From assembly GCA_032718475.1 (NCBI GenBank), contig JAUCBJ010001269.1, positions 1 through 39,188 of the forward strand: a DNA stretch of 39,188 bases. Direction: 5' to 3'. The DNA comes from Nemertoderma westbladi (Eukaryota; Xenacoelomorpha; Nemertodermatida; Nemertodermatidae). Position numbers and translations under genes: made by a program. The notes under the pieces were generated by a model. It made no database searches, had not been told where the DNA came from, and saw only the letters and a list, made by a program, of their open reading frames with translations. This document shows, in pieces, positions 19,587 through 29,449 of the stretch. Positions within the stretch are counted from its first letter, which is position 1. Every line of letters begins with the position of its first letter.

Positions 19587-20130
19587 TATTATGAATGCTG
19601 TGCCGGCTTGTCAACAAAATTGCGCCGCCACGACTCCCTATTGCCAATGACGTTTGCTAGATCATCCGCATTTTCAAGGCCAGTGTCCTTTAAGAGGTGT
19701 TTCAAGAAATCATGGGCAGTCCATGCTTATTCACTCCATGAGGCTACCAAAGCACAAGATTGTGCACTGACTGGTCCTCACGGCGAAAGCAATGTCCTGC
19801 AAAGCAGAGGCGGCTCCGTTCAAGTGTAAAGCAAGGGGAGACTAATGAAACACCTCCAATGTTGCATAGAATCTGATTGGAGATATGTTCCTTTCATTGT
19901 ACTTGACACAATGAACCCGCCGCAGCATTATTGTATAAGTGCCATCCAGATTAATGCAGCTAGTGACAAGCACGGACTCCCTCATAAGAGTACTGGTACT
20001 GTGAAAAATCGAACCATTGATTCTATGTGACTTCCAAATCCTGAAGTGCCCTTTCAATGCTGCCAATGCCTCCCCCTTACGTATCCTGAGCTCTTCTCAT
20101 CTGACTTCCGGATCCATAGTCCCAAGTAGC
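19587..20130 (-). pseudogene. LINE family A fragment, copy 3
   Basis: The minus strand matches copy 1 (9520-10135) along most of its length, from the ...LVDKPAQHS terminus back to the GGATCCGGAAGTCAGATGAG region of the ESWIRKSGEDLRI segment. Small indels break the frame. It sits in the second visible GPCR intron, antisense to the gene. Confidence 0.75.
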
Positions 20131-20464
20131 AGCATTCAACAAGTATTATAAATATTTAATTAGACGCAATATCTAAAGAGTTTGCACATAGGGGGAGGAA
20201 AAGTTTATCATCTATAGTATCTTTCATTATTCATCTATAGTAGTCTATCATCAATCTTACTTAGAGGAGTTTTACAAACTAATTCTTTCACAATATAGCA
20301 TTGCATTTAGTTTTCTGAAATACACATTAATAATTCAACAACCATTTGTAGTTAATAAGTTTCCTTATTTTATTTTATTTGCCACATATTATCAGAAGTA
20401 AAAATAACCGTGTCTACTAACGTAAGAACTGTCTCCTCTTGAAAGGCTTACTTACTACCCAAAT

Positions 20465-20533
20465 CAATCCTACTACCCTCGGTACCTAGAGCTTCCTAGT
20501 CCACCGCTCTACCAACTTCGCCAATGCGCCATA
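20465..20533 (-). ncRNA. Possible tRNA-derived SINE head
   Basis: The minus strand reads GGCGCATTGGCGAAGTTGGT followed by AGAGCGGTGGACTAGGAAGC. This includes a good RNA polymerase III A box (TGGCGAAGTTGG) and a weak B box (GGTACCGAGGG). No matching acceptor stem is evident, so it is probably a SINE or a decayed tRNA copy rather than a working tRNA. Confidence 0.35.
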
Positions 20534-20653
20534 TGCGAAGCCTTATTACAGAAACCTAACTGGAAATTAAAATCAACAACGACACCAACAACCCCGACAA
20601 TAACGGAGTGAATACTAGAGGTCTCGTTACGGAGACCTAAAGACCGCAATTAA

Positions 20654-20805
20654 TTTTTTTATCACTAAAATTAATCATTCTTCCACTATTGTTATTGCGT
20701 TTTTTCACTAAAATTAATCATTTTCCCCTAAAATTAGTCTTTAATCCACTAAAATTAATCATTTTCCCCTAAAATTAGTCTTTAATCCACTAAAATTAAT
20801 CATTC
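20654..20805 (+). repeat. 41-bp tandem repeat with inverted counterpart
   Basis: CACTAAAATTAATCA starts copies at 20706, 20747 and 20788, exactly 41 bp apart, with a degenerate earlier copy. Inverted relatives of the same words (GATTAAT...TAGTG) occupy about 21030-21150. The 68-bp repeats lie between them, so the whole 20.65-21.15 kb block may be one foldback-type element. Confidence 0.6.
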
Positions 20806-20849
20806 ATAACTATTTTTTATGGGCATTGAGATTCAAAGTACCGGTATAT

Positions 20850-21020
20850 ATTTTGTTGGTTATAAAAGCCTACCTATGTAACCTGCTCCTTTCCCCTAAT
20901 TGGTAACCACATCGTTTATTGTTTTGGATATAAAAGCCTACATCTTTAACCTGGTCCTTTCCCCCAATTGATAACATCACTGTTTATTGTTTTGGTTATA
21001 AAAGTCTACCTCTGTAACGA
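20850..21020 (+). repeat. 68-bp minisatellite, locus 2
   Basis: About 2.5 units containing TATAAAAGCCTACCT, CCTTTCCCC and GTTTATTGTTTTGG (the last at 20914 and 20982, 68 bp apart). Same family as 18766-18935. Confidence 0.65.
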
Positions 21021-21250
21021 ATTGTTTTCATTTAGTGGAAAATGAATTAAGTTGTAAGTGATTAATATTAATGATAAAGTGATTGAATTTAGTGATAAGT
21101 GATTAATTTAATTGATCGGTGATTAAATATAGTGAAAATGGTTTTTTTTTAGTGTTGGAAAAATAAGTGCCCTAAAAAATACATTGTCATTAACACTATA
21201 GGATACATTTGTAAAATGATCAATATAGACATACAATGTACCGTACCTTT

Positions 21251-21478
21251 CAAGCAAGCAAACAGTCGGCCGAAGCCGGAGGCGACCCGAAGGCTCCTCT
21301 TTCGATAGCTGCTACCCGAGGGTAGGGGTGGGCGCTACTCCTATCCCGAGATTAGATCCCAGTTATTTAACTGGTACTCATTTTATCGACCCCAGTCGAT
21401 GAAAGGCTGAGTGGACCCTGGCGGGGCTGAACCTACAACCATTAGATTGCAGGCCCGGCGCTCAACCAACTGAGCTAC
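21251..21478 (-). mobile_element. tRNA-derived SINE with target-site duplication
   Basis: On the minus strand the element starts GTAGCTCAGTTGGTTGAGC (an A box), followed by GGTTCAGCCCC (a near B box), a central GGGTCGATAAAATGAGTACC, and a short TTGC-repeat tail. CGTACCTTT flanks both ends (21242-21250 and 21479-21487), the expected duplication for LINE-mobilised SINEs. The central block recalls core domains of invertebrate SINE superfamilies, from memory. About 228 bp, in a GPCR intron and antisense to the gene. Confidence 0.75.
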
Positions 21479-21894
21479 CGTACCTTTAATGTTTAAGAAT
21501 ATCATTGATAAGAGATATACCAAGTAATGCCATACAGTAGAAGGCAATAACTATACACCGCTTGGTATGGAATTTTGATACCTGAATGTTTTAACAGTTG
21601 TTTATAGCATCTCATGTAGTTTTTTGGGTTTTTCATAATAAGGCCGGGTTAGTTGGGCTCAATATGACATGACCCCCCGTGGAATTAGACCTCTATACTT
21701 GTGTAAAGATATTCAATAACTAAATTTGAAGCGAAAATATGTAAAAAAAAAAGTGAGAATAATGTGGTAGATTTTTTTCAACCACATTATTTCACCATTA
21801 ACCACAATAAGATACCTTTTCTGTGAAAAGGAGTTGAAATAATTTTTAATTTATAAAATAGAATGCAATAACAAAAGATCTCTCCTATTTTTAG

Positions 21895-22142
21895 TTATAT
21901 GGGCATTGGCTTTCATCTGTGAGTTGGTTTGGGTAATGAACATGAACTATTTAGATGGACAATGTAAGATCATCGTGAATCCCGGAGCTCATCACTATTT
22001 CACAAACATATTCTTCTTTATCGTCGAGATATTTGGACCTCTGGTCATAATGGCGTTCTCGTACATAGCGATATTCGTTCAGCTGTGGAAGCGAAATACT
22101 GTGGCACCTACAGTCCCCAACTTACGTGTAGCTCAACCTACG
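21895..22142 (+). CDS. GPCR exon: TM4, extracellular loop 2, TM5
   Basis: The acceptor CTATTTTTAG leaves TT to complete the codon begun at 18572, then IWALAFICELVWVM (TM4 with its Trp), LDGQCKII (loop 2 Cys, expected disulfide to the TM3 Cys), and TM5 FFFIVEIFGPLVIMAFSYIA with the conserved Pro and Tyr. The exon continues into loop 3. The donor was chosen at 22143 (ACG before GTTAGT) because it is in phase 0 with the next exon; a GTAGCT donor ending the exon at 22127 also fits the phase. The TM5 part is firm, the 3' end less so. Confidence 0.8.
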
Positions 22143-22399
22143 GTTAGTAGACTGAAACATTGTAGCTCCTATAGACACCAACTAGGATGGAGTTCAACCT
22201 ATGGTTCGCAGTATTGTGCACGGGAGCTATAATTTTGAATTACGGACTCAGACAAAATCTGAAAAACGAATTAAATGACTTATGATTTATGATTAAATTA
22301 TTTATACCCTACCAGTCAGTCCCTGCAAATTTATAAATCAATAATATAAATCGAATTAATTAATTTTACAATTAATTAATTATATATAATTAATTATAG

Positions 22400-22534
22400 C
22401 TCCAGGCGAACATTCACAAGAAGTCTGCAATGATAGAGAAAGCAAAAATGAATGTTGTCAAGGTTTGTTTCACAGTCTGTTTCTTCTTCATTGTCTGCTG
22501 GAGTCCACATGGATGGCTTCACTTCTACTACATA
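22400..22534 (+). CDS. GPCR exon: end of loop 3 and TM6
   Basis: Acceptor AATTATAG (or 6 bp further on after CTCCAG, same phase). It reads ANIHKKSAMIEKAKMNVVKV, then TM6 with the signature CWSP, then HGWLHFYYI. It ends at ATA before GTAAGT (phase 0). CWxP is the activation switch of rhodopsin-family receptors. The Lys-rich end of loop 3 is typical of a G-protein coupling surface. Confidence 0.85.
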
Positions 22535-23248
22535 GTAAGTAGGTGAGGGTTGGAGGTGTTTTTATGGTGAGTCGTGTGAAATGTAGGCCTACTTATTTAT
22601 TTACCTTTAGTCTTACTTATTCATACGATGATGATATTAGCTCTAGGCCTATTTAAAGGACCTCATGAAAATTTACTGAATCCGTAGTAAGCTTTATTTT
22701 GTTGCAATGTTGATATGGTAACAAAACAAGCTACGGGGTATATTAAAGTGCCTGATCTTAACCATAAATAAATTATTTAGCCAAAACTGAACCACAAAAC
22801 CAAAATTGGAGCAGAACCCCTTGGAAATTAAGAGCTTAATCCACTACCGTTATAAATTATAACAATAAATAAAATTTCCTTTATCCAATATAAATTTAAA
22901 ATGAGGTGTTAAGTTCTACATACCTTTAAGGGACATACTTATTGAAGTTATTGTCTGATTACCAATCTGCCAATTACGTAGCATTTGTCTGCATTTTATC
23001 AACATATTTACCAACAGACCAGTTTAATTATTTTAATTACATTTCATTGAAATTTAGAAAATTCTGAGACCAATTTTAAGCATGTGTGGTACGAATTTTC
23101 GTCTGGCGCGGCGCGAATTTATAATTGGCGCATCCAATAAGTATTCCAAATGGGATGGGGGGATTTGGGGAGTGGTGCCCAGAGCCTTTTAAATTAAAGT
23201 GCCGGATTTACCGGAATAAATAATAATTAATTGTTTCTACTTCTCTAG

Positions 23249-23340
23249 ATTTCCGCCGACTACAACTTAGAAGCTTTAGAACGCAGCATATTCTTTACCA
23301 TGATTTTCTGCAATATGTGCATTAATCCTATAATTTACAG
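23249..23340 (+). CDS. GPCR exon: extracellular loop 3 and TM7
   Basis: Acceptor TTCTCTAG, phase 0: ISADYNLEALERSIFF, then CNMCINPIIY, the NPxxY motif that ends TM7. The exon closes with AG before GTCCGT (phase 2). Reading through would give a stop within a few codons, which supports splicing. Confidence 0.85.
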
Positions 23341-23632
23341 GTCCGTTATATAAATTATATATATTATTAATAGCTAAATTATTGATGAATTAGTTAGTTG
23401 GTGAGGGTGGGCACGCAGACTACGCTACGCTATCAATGAGTCTGGCCTATTGTATATTGTAGATACAGTCTTAGATGCAGAACTGGAATAGTACATTTTT
23501 TATTCGTCAAATTTTATTAAAATTAAAGTGTAATGGTTTAATTGTGATTAATAGGTTTACAGTTTGAATTTCTACAAACATATAAATCAGAAAATGATAT
23601 TATTCCATCTCACAAAGTTGTTTATTTATTAG

Positions 23633-23759
23633 TTTTCAGTATCAGGAGTTTCGCAGGGCGGCTATGGCGGCTGTTGGCATTCGGAGCCGTAAAGTGGAAC
23701 AGTCGACGGAGTTGGGGCCTCGTAACAGCACGAATCCTGGCGTCTCCGGAGAAATATAG
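23633..23759 (+). CDS. GPCR last exon: helix 8 and cytoplasmic tail
   Basis: With the acceptor ATTTATTAG at 23632, the split codon becomes Ser and the frame reads SFQYQEFRRAAMAAVGIRS, an ordinary helix 8 after NPIIY. It ends ...NPGVSGEI and TAG at 23757-23759. A nearer CAG at 23639 would put the tail in another frame lacking EFRRA, so the earlier AG was preferred. The six exons together encode about 254 residues of a class A GPCR. The ligand is unknown; it resembles orphan receptors expanded in marine invertebrates, a judgement from memory. Confidence 0.8.
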
Positions 23760-23883
23760 AAGTATTCCGCTGCTGTACAACTAAACTGGTAACCATTGTT
23801 GGCGAATTTCATAAGAAATTAATAAAATAAGATGTGCGAGTATTTTTTGCACATACGCCTACACCGTAGTTAGTAGGTGTATG

Positions 23884-24288
23884 CAGATGCGTAGCGAGGG
23901 GGGGGGGATGTTCCGTTCCCCCGGGCGCACTCACCTGGGGGCGCTGAAATGCCAGGCAAATATCGAGTATTCTTGTAAAAATAAGACAAATCAGTGAAAA
24001 AGTCAGGGATTGTGATACAGTCAGTATACAGGACATGTGTCATAAGCGAAAAATGTAAAATTTTTCTCGGCCTGCTTCGCTTGCCATTCGATATATTATA
24101 ACTGCACTACAGTATATCAAACTTGTATCAGGATTGTTCAGGATTTGATATAGTATATAATGTTATATATATATAATAGTAAAAAAAAACCGTCATAAAT
24201 GAAAAGTTAAAATTATTGAAGGTGGGGGGGGGGGGGGGGCATCTCAGCTTCATTCCCCTGGGCGCCAGAAGGGCTCGCTACGCCTCTG
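23884..24288. mobile_element. hAT-like MITE with 8-bp target duplication
   Basis: Ends are inverted: CAGATGCGTAGCGAG on the left, and CAGAGGCGTAGCGAG when the right end is reverse-complemented. Both are followed by G/C-rich runs. Flanks GGTGTATG (23876-23883) and GTTGTATG (24289-24296) agree at 7 of 8 bases. CAG-starting ends and 8-bp duplications are typical of hAT elements. The 405-bp interior has no transposase. It lies 124 bp after the GPCR stop and may be in its 3' UTR. Confidence 0.75.
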
Positions 24289-24491
24289 GTTGTATGTTGT
24301 TGAAAAACAATTAATAGCAGATCATGTACGTACAATATGAATGTGAAAATATATGTCTTGTTATTATATGTTATGTTGTGGAAAAGTACACCCATGTTTG
24401 GATTGTAAATAATCTGGTGTAACTGGAATCTATTTATTAGATACATATATCACGCTGACCCTGTAGTGCATACGGCCAAGGTTAATTAATA

Positions 24492-24497
24492 AATAAA
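24492..24497 (+). promoter_or_regulatory. Candidate poly(A) signal for the GPCR gene
   Basis: AATAAA on the coding strand about 730 bp after the stop, followed by a T/G-containing stretch. It is the first well-placed hexamer beyond the hAT-like MITE, but such words are common in AT-rich DNA. Confidence 0.3.
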
Positions 24498-24660
24498 GTT
24501 GTCTAAGGCGGGAAAATGATTTATTTTCGATGGAATAAGTAATTTTTTTCTAAAATTGTCTTTCCTCCCAGAATATCGGTTCAATAGACCTTAGCTCACT
24601 CCCTCCCCAACTAGTCTTAATGATTTCGGCGTCTCTCCCTCATCGGTATGGTTCGAAACG

Positions 24661-24725
24661 TTTTACTGAGACGGGCCTAGCGGCCCGTGAAGCAAGTCGT
24701 AGGAGACAGTACGAGTCAAGTAAAA
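24661..24725. other. Possible three-way-junction RNA structure
   Basis: TTTTACT (24661-24667) pairs with AGTAAAA (24719-24725) and encloses two hairpins: ACGGGCC-TAGC-GGCCCGT (24671-24688) and TCGTA-GGAGACAG-TACGA (24697-24714). The linkers include GAG, GAAGCAAG and GTCA. The layout recalls a hammerhead, but the required core bases are not present. It could be a decayed ribozyme, a tRNA-like SINE piece, or chance. Confidence 0.35.
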
Positions 24726-25757
24726 GCTTTTTGTTCTGTCTAATAATAAATTAGTGTGAGGGTAGTCCTGGTGGTGTACGAGAAATTTTCTAGACAACTT
24801 CAAACTATAATTATTATGTTGTAATCATCTAATGAATACAGCAGTTGTCATGAATTCAATACAAATTCGTTCTTATTTTTGTAATAAATAAAAAAGTTGA
24901 GATGTTTCAATGTAAACCGCGATTAACAATTTACACTGTTCAATGTAAACCACGATATTCATTAAACACAACAATTATATTATTATTATAACAGATTTTT
25001 ATATTTCAAACTATAAATGTTAGCCTTATGAAGAATCATTATGAGGCTGAGTAAACATTCAGCCTTATAAGCAAGCATACAGCCTCCACAGTATTAATGT
25101 TGCCATAAAGATTTTAAAATAAAACAATAATTCGATGAGAGCTAGAGAGCACAGTAGGCAATCACAGGAGCACAGCATCAATAGTGTAGTGTAGCCAACA
25201 CACTGTGTAACTAACCGTCATTTAGCTTGCACGCCAATTAATTAACATTGGGAAGAGTTATTCAGCTGAGACTGTAATAGCCAGCTAAACCAGTTAATGT
25301 TTGCTTACTGTCTGGGTTGTAGAGTATAGTGATAATACTTGGCACAGAAAGTACTTCTTTGTTAATTGGCCCTTCCTATTGAATGCATTACCAGGCCATC
25401 TCTATACATTTTTCATGAGTGCCAGCTGGTGTTTTTATCATTGAGCCTATGTCAATTTTCGTGTTTTTGGCTATTTTTCGAAATAAAACAAGTTGAGATG
25501 TTTGACGAAATAAAGCAAGTTGACTTGCTAATTACCTAGGTTGTTACCAATGTCCTCCACATTATATAATCTGAATTTCGGTTAACTGCAATTATTAGTG
25601 ACAAATAATTATTTATTACAGGATTTTTCATCAAATTGCCATTATTTTATATTTAGTAACTTTCTTTAGTTTAATTAAACTGTCCAAAACATATTCATAG
25701 TAATCCAAATTAATAATTGTATCAATAAACCAAACATTTATACGACCTAATGTAATT
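24726..25757. other. Stretch without a recognisable gene
   Basis: AT-rich sequence. Small repeated words occur (TTCAATGTAAACC twice near 24910-24950; AAGTTGAGATGTTT near 24893 and 25490). No ORF with a domain or splice-supported exon is visible. Confidence 0.5.
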
Positions 25758-26609
25758 ATTACACCATAACCCTTAATACAACAACCATTTGTAGGGGGTC
25801 GGAGCCCCCCCCCCCCTAAACTTTTTCAAATTTCAATAAAATGCTACAAAATTTGGAATGATGATGGATCGACACCTTTTCTTACTGGTGGCCTGACCGG
25901 ATTTTTCAATTTCTCAGTTATTTCCATCCAACAATCCCTTAAAATATGTCTATTTAGCAATGTTTAACCACTTTATTTAGACTTATATAGACTTTATTTT
26001 GTCTTTTAAATGTAATCTAGATATTCCGAATCTGAAAACCGTTTTAAATTTCACCAATATTTTCTGAGATATTATCAACATTTTATGACGTAAATCTACA
26101 TTATTCTAATGTATTTTTTACTCTATTCTAGAATATTAATTATTTACGCACAGCTTTTAGAACGGAGTTTTAAACGCTTAGCTAAATATTAATTAATATT
26201 CTAGAATAGAGTAAAAAATACATTAGAATAATGTAGATTTACGTCATAAAATGTATGCCGTTGAATGTTGATAATATCTCAGGAAAATATTGGTGAAATT
26301 TAAAACGGTTTTCAGATTCGGAATCTACAGACGAAGGCGGTTTTAATGATATTTAGATTACATTTAAAATACGTAAAATAAAGTCTACGGAGGTGGTTAA
26401 ACATTGCTAAATAGACATTTTTTAAGGGCTTGTTGTATGAAATAACTGTGAAATTGAAAAATCGGGCCACCAGGCCACCAGTAAGAAAATGTGTCGATCT
26501 ATCATCATACCGAATTTCGTAGTATCTTATTGAAATTTGAAAAAAATTAGGGGGGGGGGGGGCTCCGACCCCCTAAAAATGGTTGTTGTATTAAGGGTTA
26601 TGGTGTAAT
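25758..26609. mobile_element. 852-bp foldback element
   Basis: Starts ATTACACCATAACCCTTAAT and ends in its reverse complement. The two arms, about 385-420 bp each, match along their whole length apart from point changes and two indels of about 15-30 bp, and meet near 26145-26190 around a short unrelated spacer. Each arm has a G/C run next to GGGGTCGGAGCCCCC near its outer end. No coding capacity. A single transcript would fold into a very long hairpin. A target duplication could not be defined because the flanks are AT-rich. Confidence 0.85.
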
Positions 26610-26972
26610 CTAATTAACTTACTAAAAACAATTATATATCTAAGTTGCTTAATATTTAATTACATAAAAATAATAAAATAATTATTTATTTCATGACCGT
26701 ATAATTAGGTATTTGTTGTGCATATATCTACATATATAAATTGCTTATAATATAAACCAACTTCGTTACAATTGGCCTTGCATGACCAAATTAGTAAAGA
26801 AATCTGTACTTTTATTAACTAAAATAGTGGTAATAGTGAAAACAAGTAAAAATAGTGACTATAAAAAAAAACAATCATTACCTTAACTCAGAGTAATATT
26901 TTTACAATTTTAAGAAAGAGAAAAAATAACAACTTAGTAATTAGTATCTAATTATATAACATCTTATTATTA

Positions 26973-29282
26973 CGACTTAGTATATCGTTATATATAACGA
27001 CATAGTATATCGTTATATATAACTACATAGTATATCGTTATAACGACTTTCAGTATATCGATATAACGACTCAGTATATCGTTATAAAGACTTAGTATAA
27101 CGTTATAACGACCTAGTATAACGTTATAACGACTTAGTATGTCGTTATAACGACTTAGTATATCGTTATAAAGACTTAGTATAACGTTATAACGACTTAG
27201 TATAACGTTATAACGACTTAGTATAACGTTATAACGACTTAGTATATCGTTATAACGACTTAGTATATCGTTATAACGACATAGTATATCGATATAACGA
27301 CTTAGTATGTCGTTATAACGACTTAGTATATCGTTATAAAGACTTCGTATAACGTTATAACGACTTAGTATAACGTTATAACGACTTAGTATAACTATAT
27401 AACGACTTAGTATATCGTTATAAATACATAGTATATCGTTATAACGAGTTAGCATATCGTTATAACGACTTAGTATAACGTTATAACGACTTAGTATAAC
27501 TTTATAACGACTTAGTATAACTATATAACGACTTAGTATATCGTTATAACTACATAGTATATCGTTATAACGAGTTAGCATATCGTTATAACGACTTAGT
27601 ATAACGTTATAACTACATAGTATATCGTTATAACGACTTAGTATAACGTTATAACGACTTAGTATAACGTTATAACGACTTAGTATAACTATGTAACGAC
27701 TTAGTATATCGTTATAACTACATAGTATATCGTTATAACGAGTTAGCATATCGTTATAACGACTTAGTATAACGTTATAACTACATAGTATATCGTTATA
27801 ACGACTTAGTATAACGTTATAACTACATAGTATATCGTTATAACGAGTTAGCATATCGTTATAACGACTTAGTATAACGTTATAACTACATAGTATATCG
27901 TTATAACGACTTAGTATAACGTTATAACGACTTAGTATAACGTTATAACTACATAGTATATCGTTATAACGAGTTAGCATATCGTTATAACGACTTAGTA
28001 TAACGTTATAACTACATAGTATATCGTTATAACGAGTTAGCATATCGTTATAACGACTTAGTATAACGTTATAACTACATAGTATATCGTTATAACGACT
28101 TAGTATAACGTTATAACGACTTAGTATAACGTTATAACGACTTAGTATAACTATATAACGACTTAGTATATCGTTATAACTACATAGTATATCGTTATAA
28201 CGAGTTAGCATATCGTTATAACGACTTAGTATAACGTTATAACTACATAGTATATCGTTATAACGACTTAGTATAACGTTATAACGACTTAGTATAACGT
28301 TATAACGACTTAGTATGTCGTTATAACTACATAGTATATCGTTATAACGACTTAGTATAACGTTATAACTACATAGTATATCGTTATAACGACTTAGTAT
28401 AACGTTATAACGACTTAGTATAACGTTATAACGACTTAGTATAACGTTATAACTACATAGTATATCGTTATAACGACTTAGTATAACGTTATAACGACTT
28501 AGTATAACGTTATAACGACTTAGTATAACTATATAACGACTTAGTATATCGTTATAACTACATAGTATATCGTTATAACGAGTTAGCATATCGTTATAAC
28601 GACTTAGTATAACGTTATAACTACATAGTATATCGTTATAACGACTTAGTATAACGTTATAACTACATAGTATATCGTTATAACGACTTAGTATAACGTT
28701 ATAACGACTTAGTATAACGTTATAACGACTTAGTATAACTATATAACGACTTAGTATATCGTTATAACTACATAGTATATCGTTATAACGAGTTAGCATA
28801 TCGTTATAACGACTTAGTATAACGTTATAACGACTTAGTATATCGTTATAACGACTTAGTATATCGTTATAACTACATAGTATATCGTTATAAAGACTTC
28901 GTATAACGTTATAACGACTTAGTATAACTATATAACGACTTAGTATATCGTTATAACTACATAGTATATCGTTATAACGACTTAGTATAACGTTATAACT
29001 ACATAGTATATCGTTATAAAGACTTCGTATAACGTTATAACGACTTAGTATAACGTTATAACTACATAGTATATCGTTATAAAGACTTCGTATATCGTTA
29101 TAACGACTTAGTATAACGTTATAACGACTTAGTATATCGTTATAACGACTTAGTATATCGTTATAACTACATAGTATATCGTTATAACGAGTTAGCATAT
29201 CGTTATAACGACTTAGTATAACGTTATAACGACTTAGTATATCGTTATAACGACTTAGTATATCGTTATAACTACATAGTAT
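26973..29282. repeat. 21-bp satellite array, about 110 copies
   Basis: Tandem units of 21 bp such as CGACTTAGTATAACGTTATA. Variants differ at a few positions (CTACATAGTATATCG, CGAGTTAGCATATCG, ACTATATAACG) and recur in higher-order blocks. Each unit holds the palindrome CGTTATAACG. Because 21 is a multiple of three, one minus-strand frame stays open for 736 codons (repeating YNDILSR), which is a by-product and not a gene. Both edges carry TAGTATCTAAT, and the right edge abuts a Helitron-like element. Confidence 0.95.
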
Positions 29283-29309
29283 CTAATATCTAATATATAT
29301 AAATCTCGA

Positions 29310-29346
<37 letters not shown>

Positions 29347-29449
29347 ATCGGCTATACAATCGAACCCATCTCGATGAAATCTCGCTTGCTATAGCTCGTT
29401 AGAAAGGTCTCGCCCTAACTCGTTGCAACGTAATACTCAGAGTCGTCTG

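Noticed and set aside
23639-23759. Alternative acceptor at 23639 for the last GPCR exon
   Set aside because: It changes the frame, loses the helix 8 EFRRA sequence after NPIIY and gives an unfamiliar tail; the AG at 23631-23632 fits better.
24661-24725. Functional hammerhead ribozyme
   Set aside because: The junction lacks CUGANGA and the GAAA core is altered; only the stem layout is similar.
26988-29198. 736-codon minus-strand open frame as a protein gene
   Set aside because: It is a translation of the 21-bp satellite. The unit length is a multiple of three and the chosen frame happens to lack stops. There is no non-repeat part.
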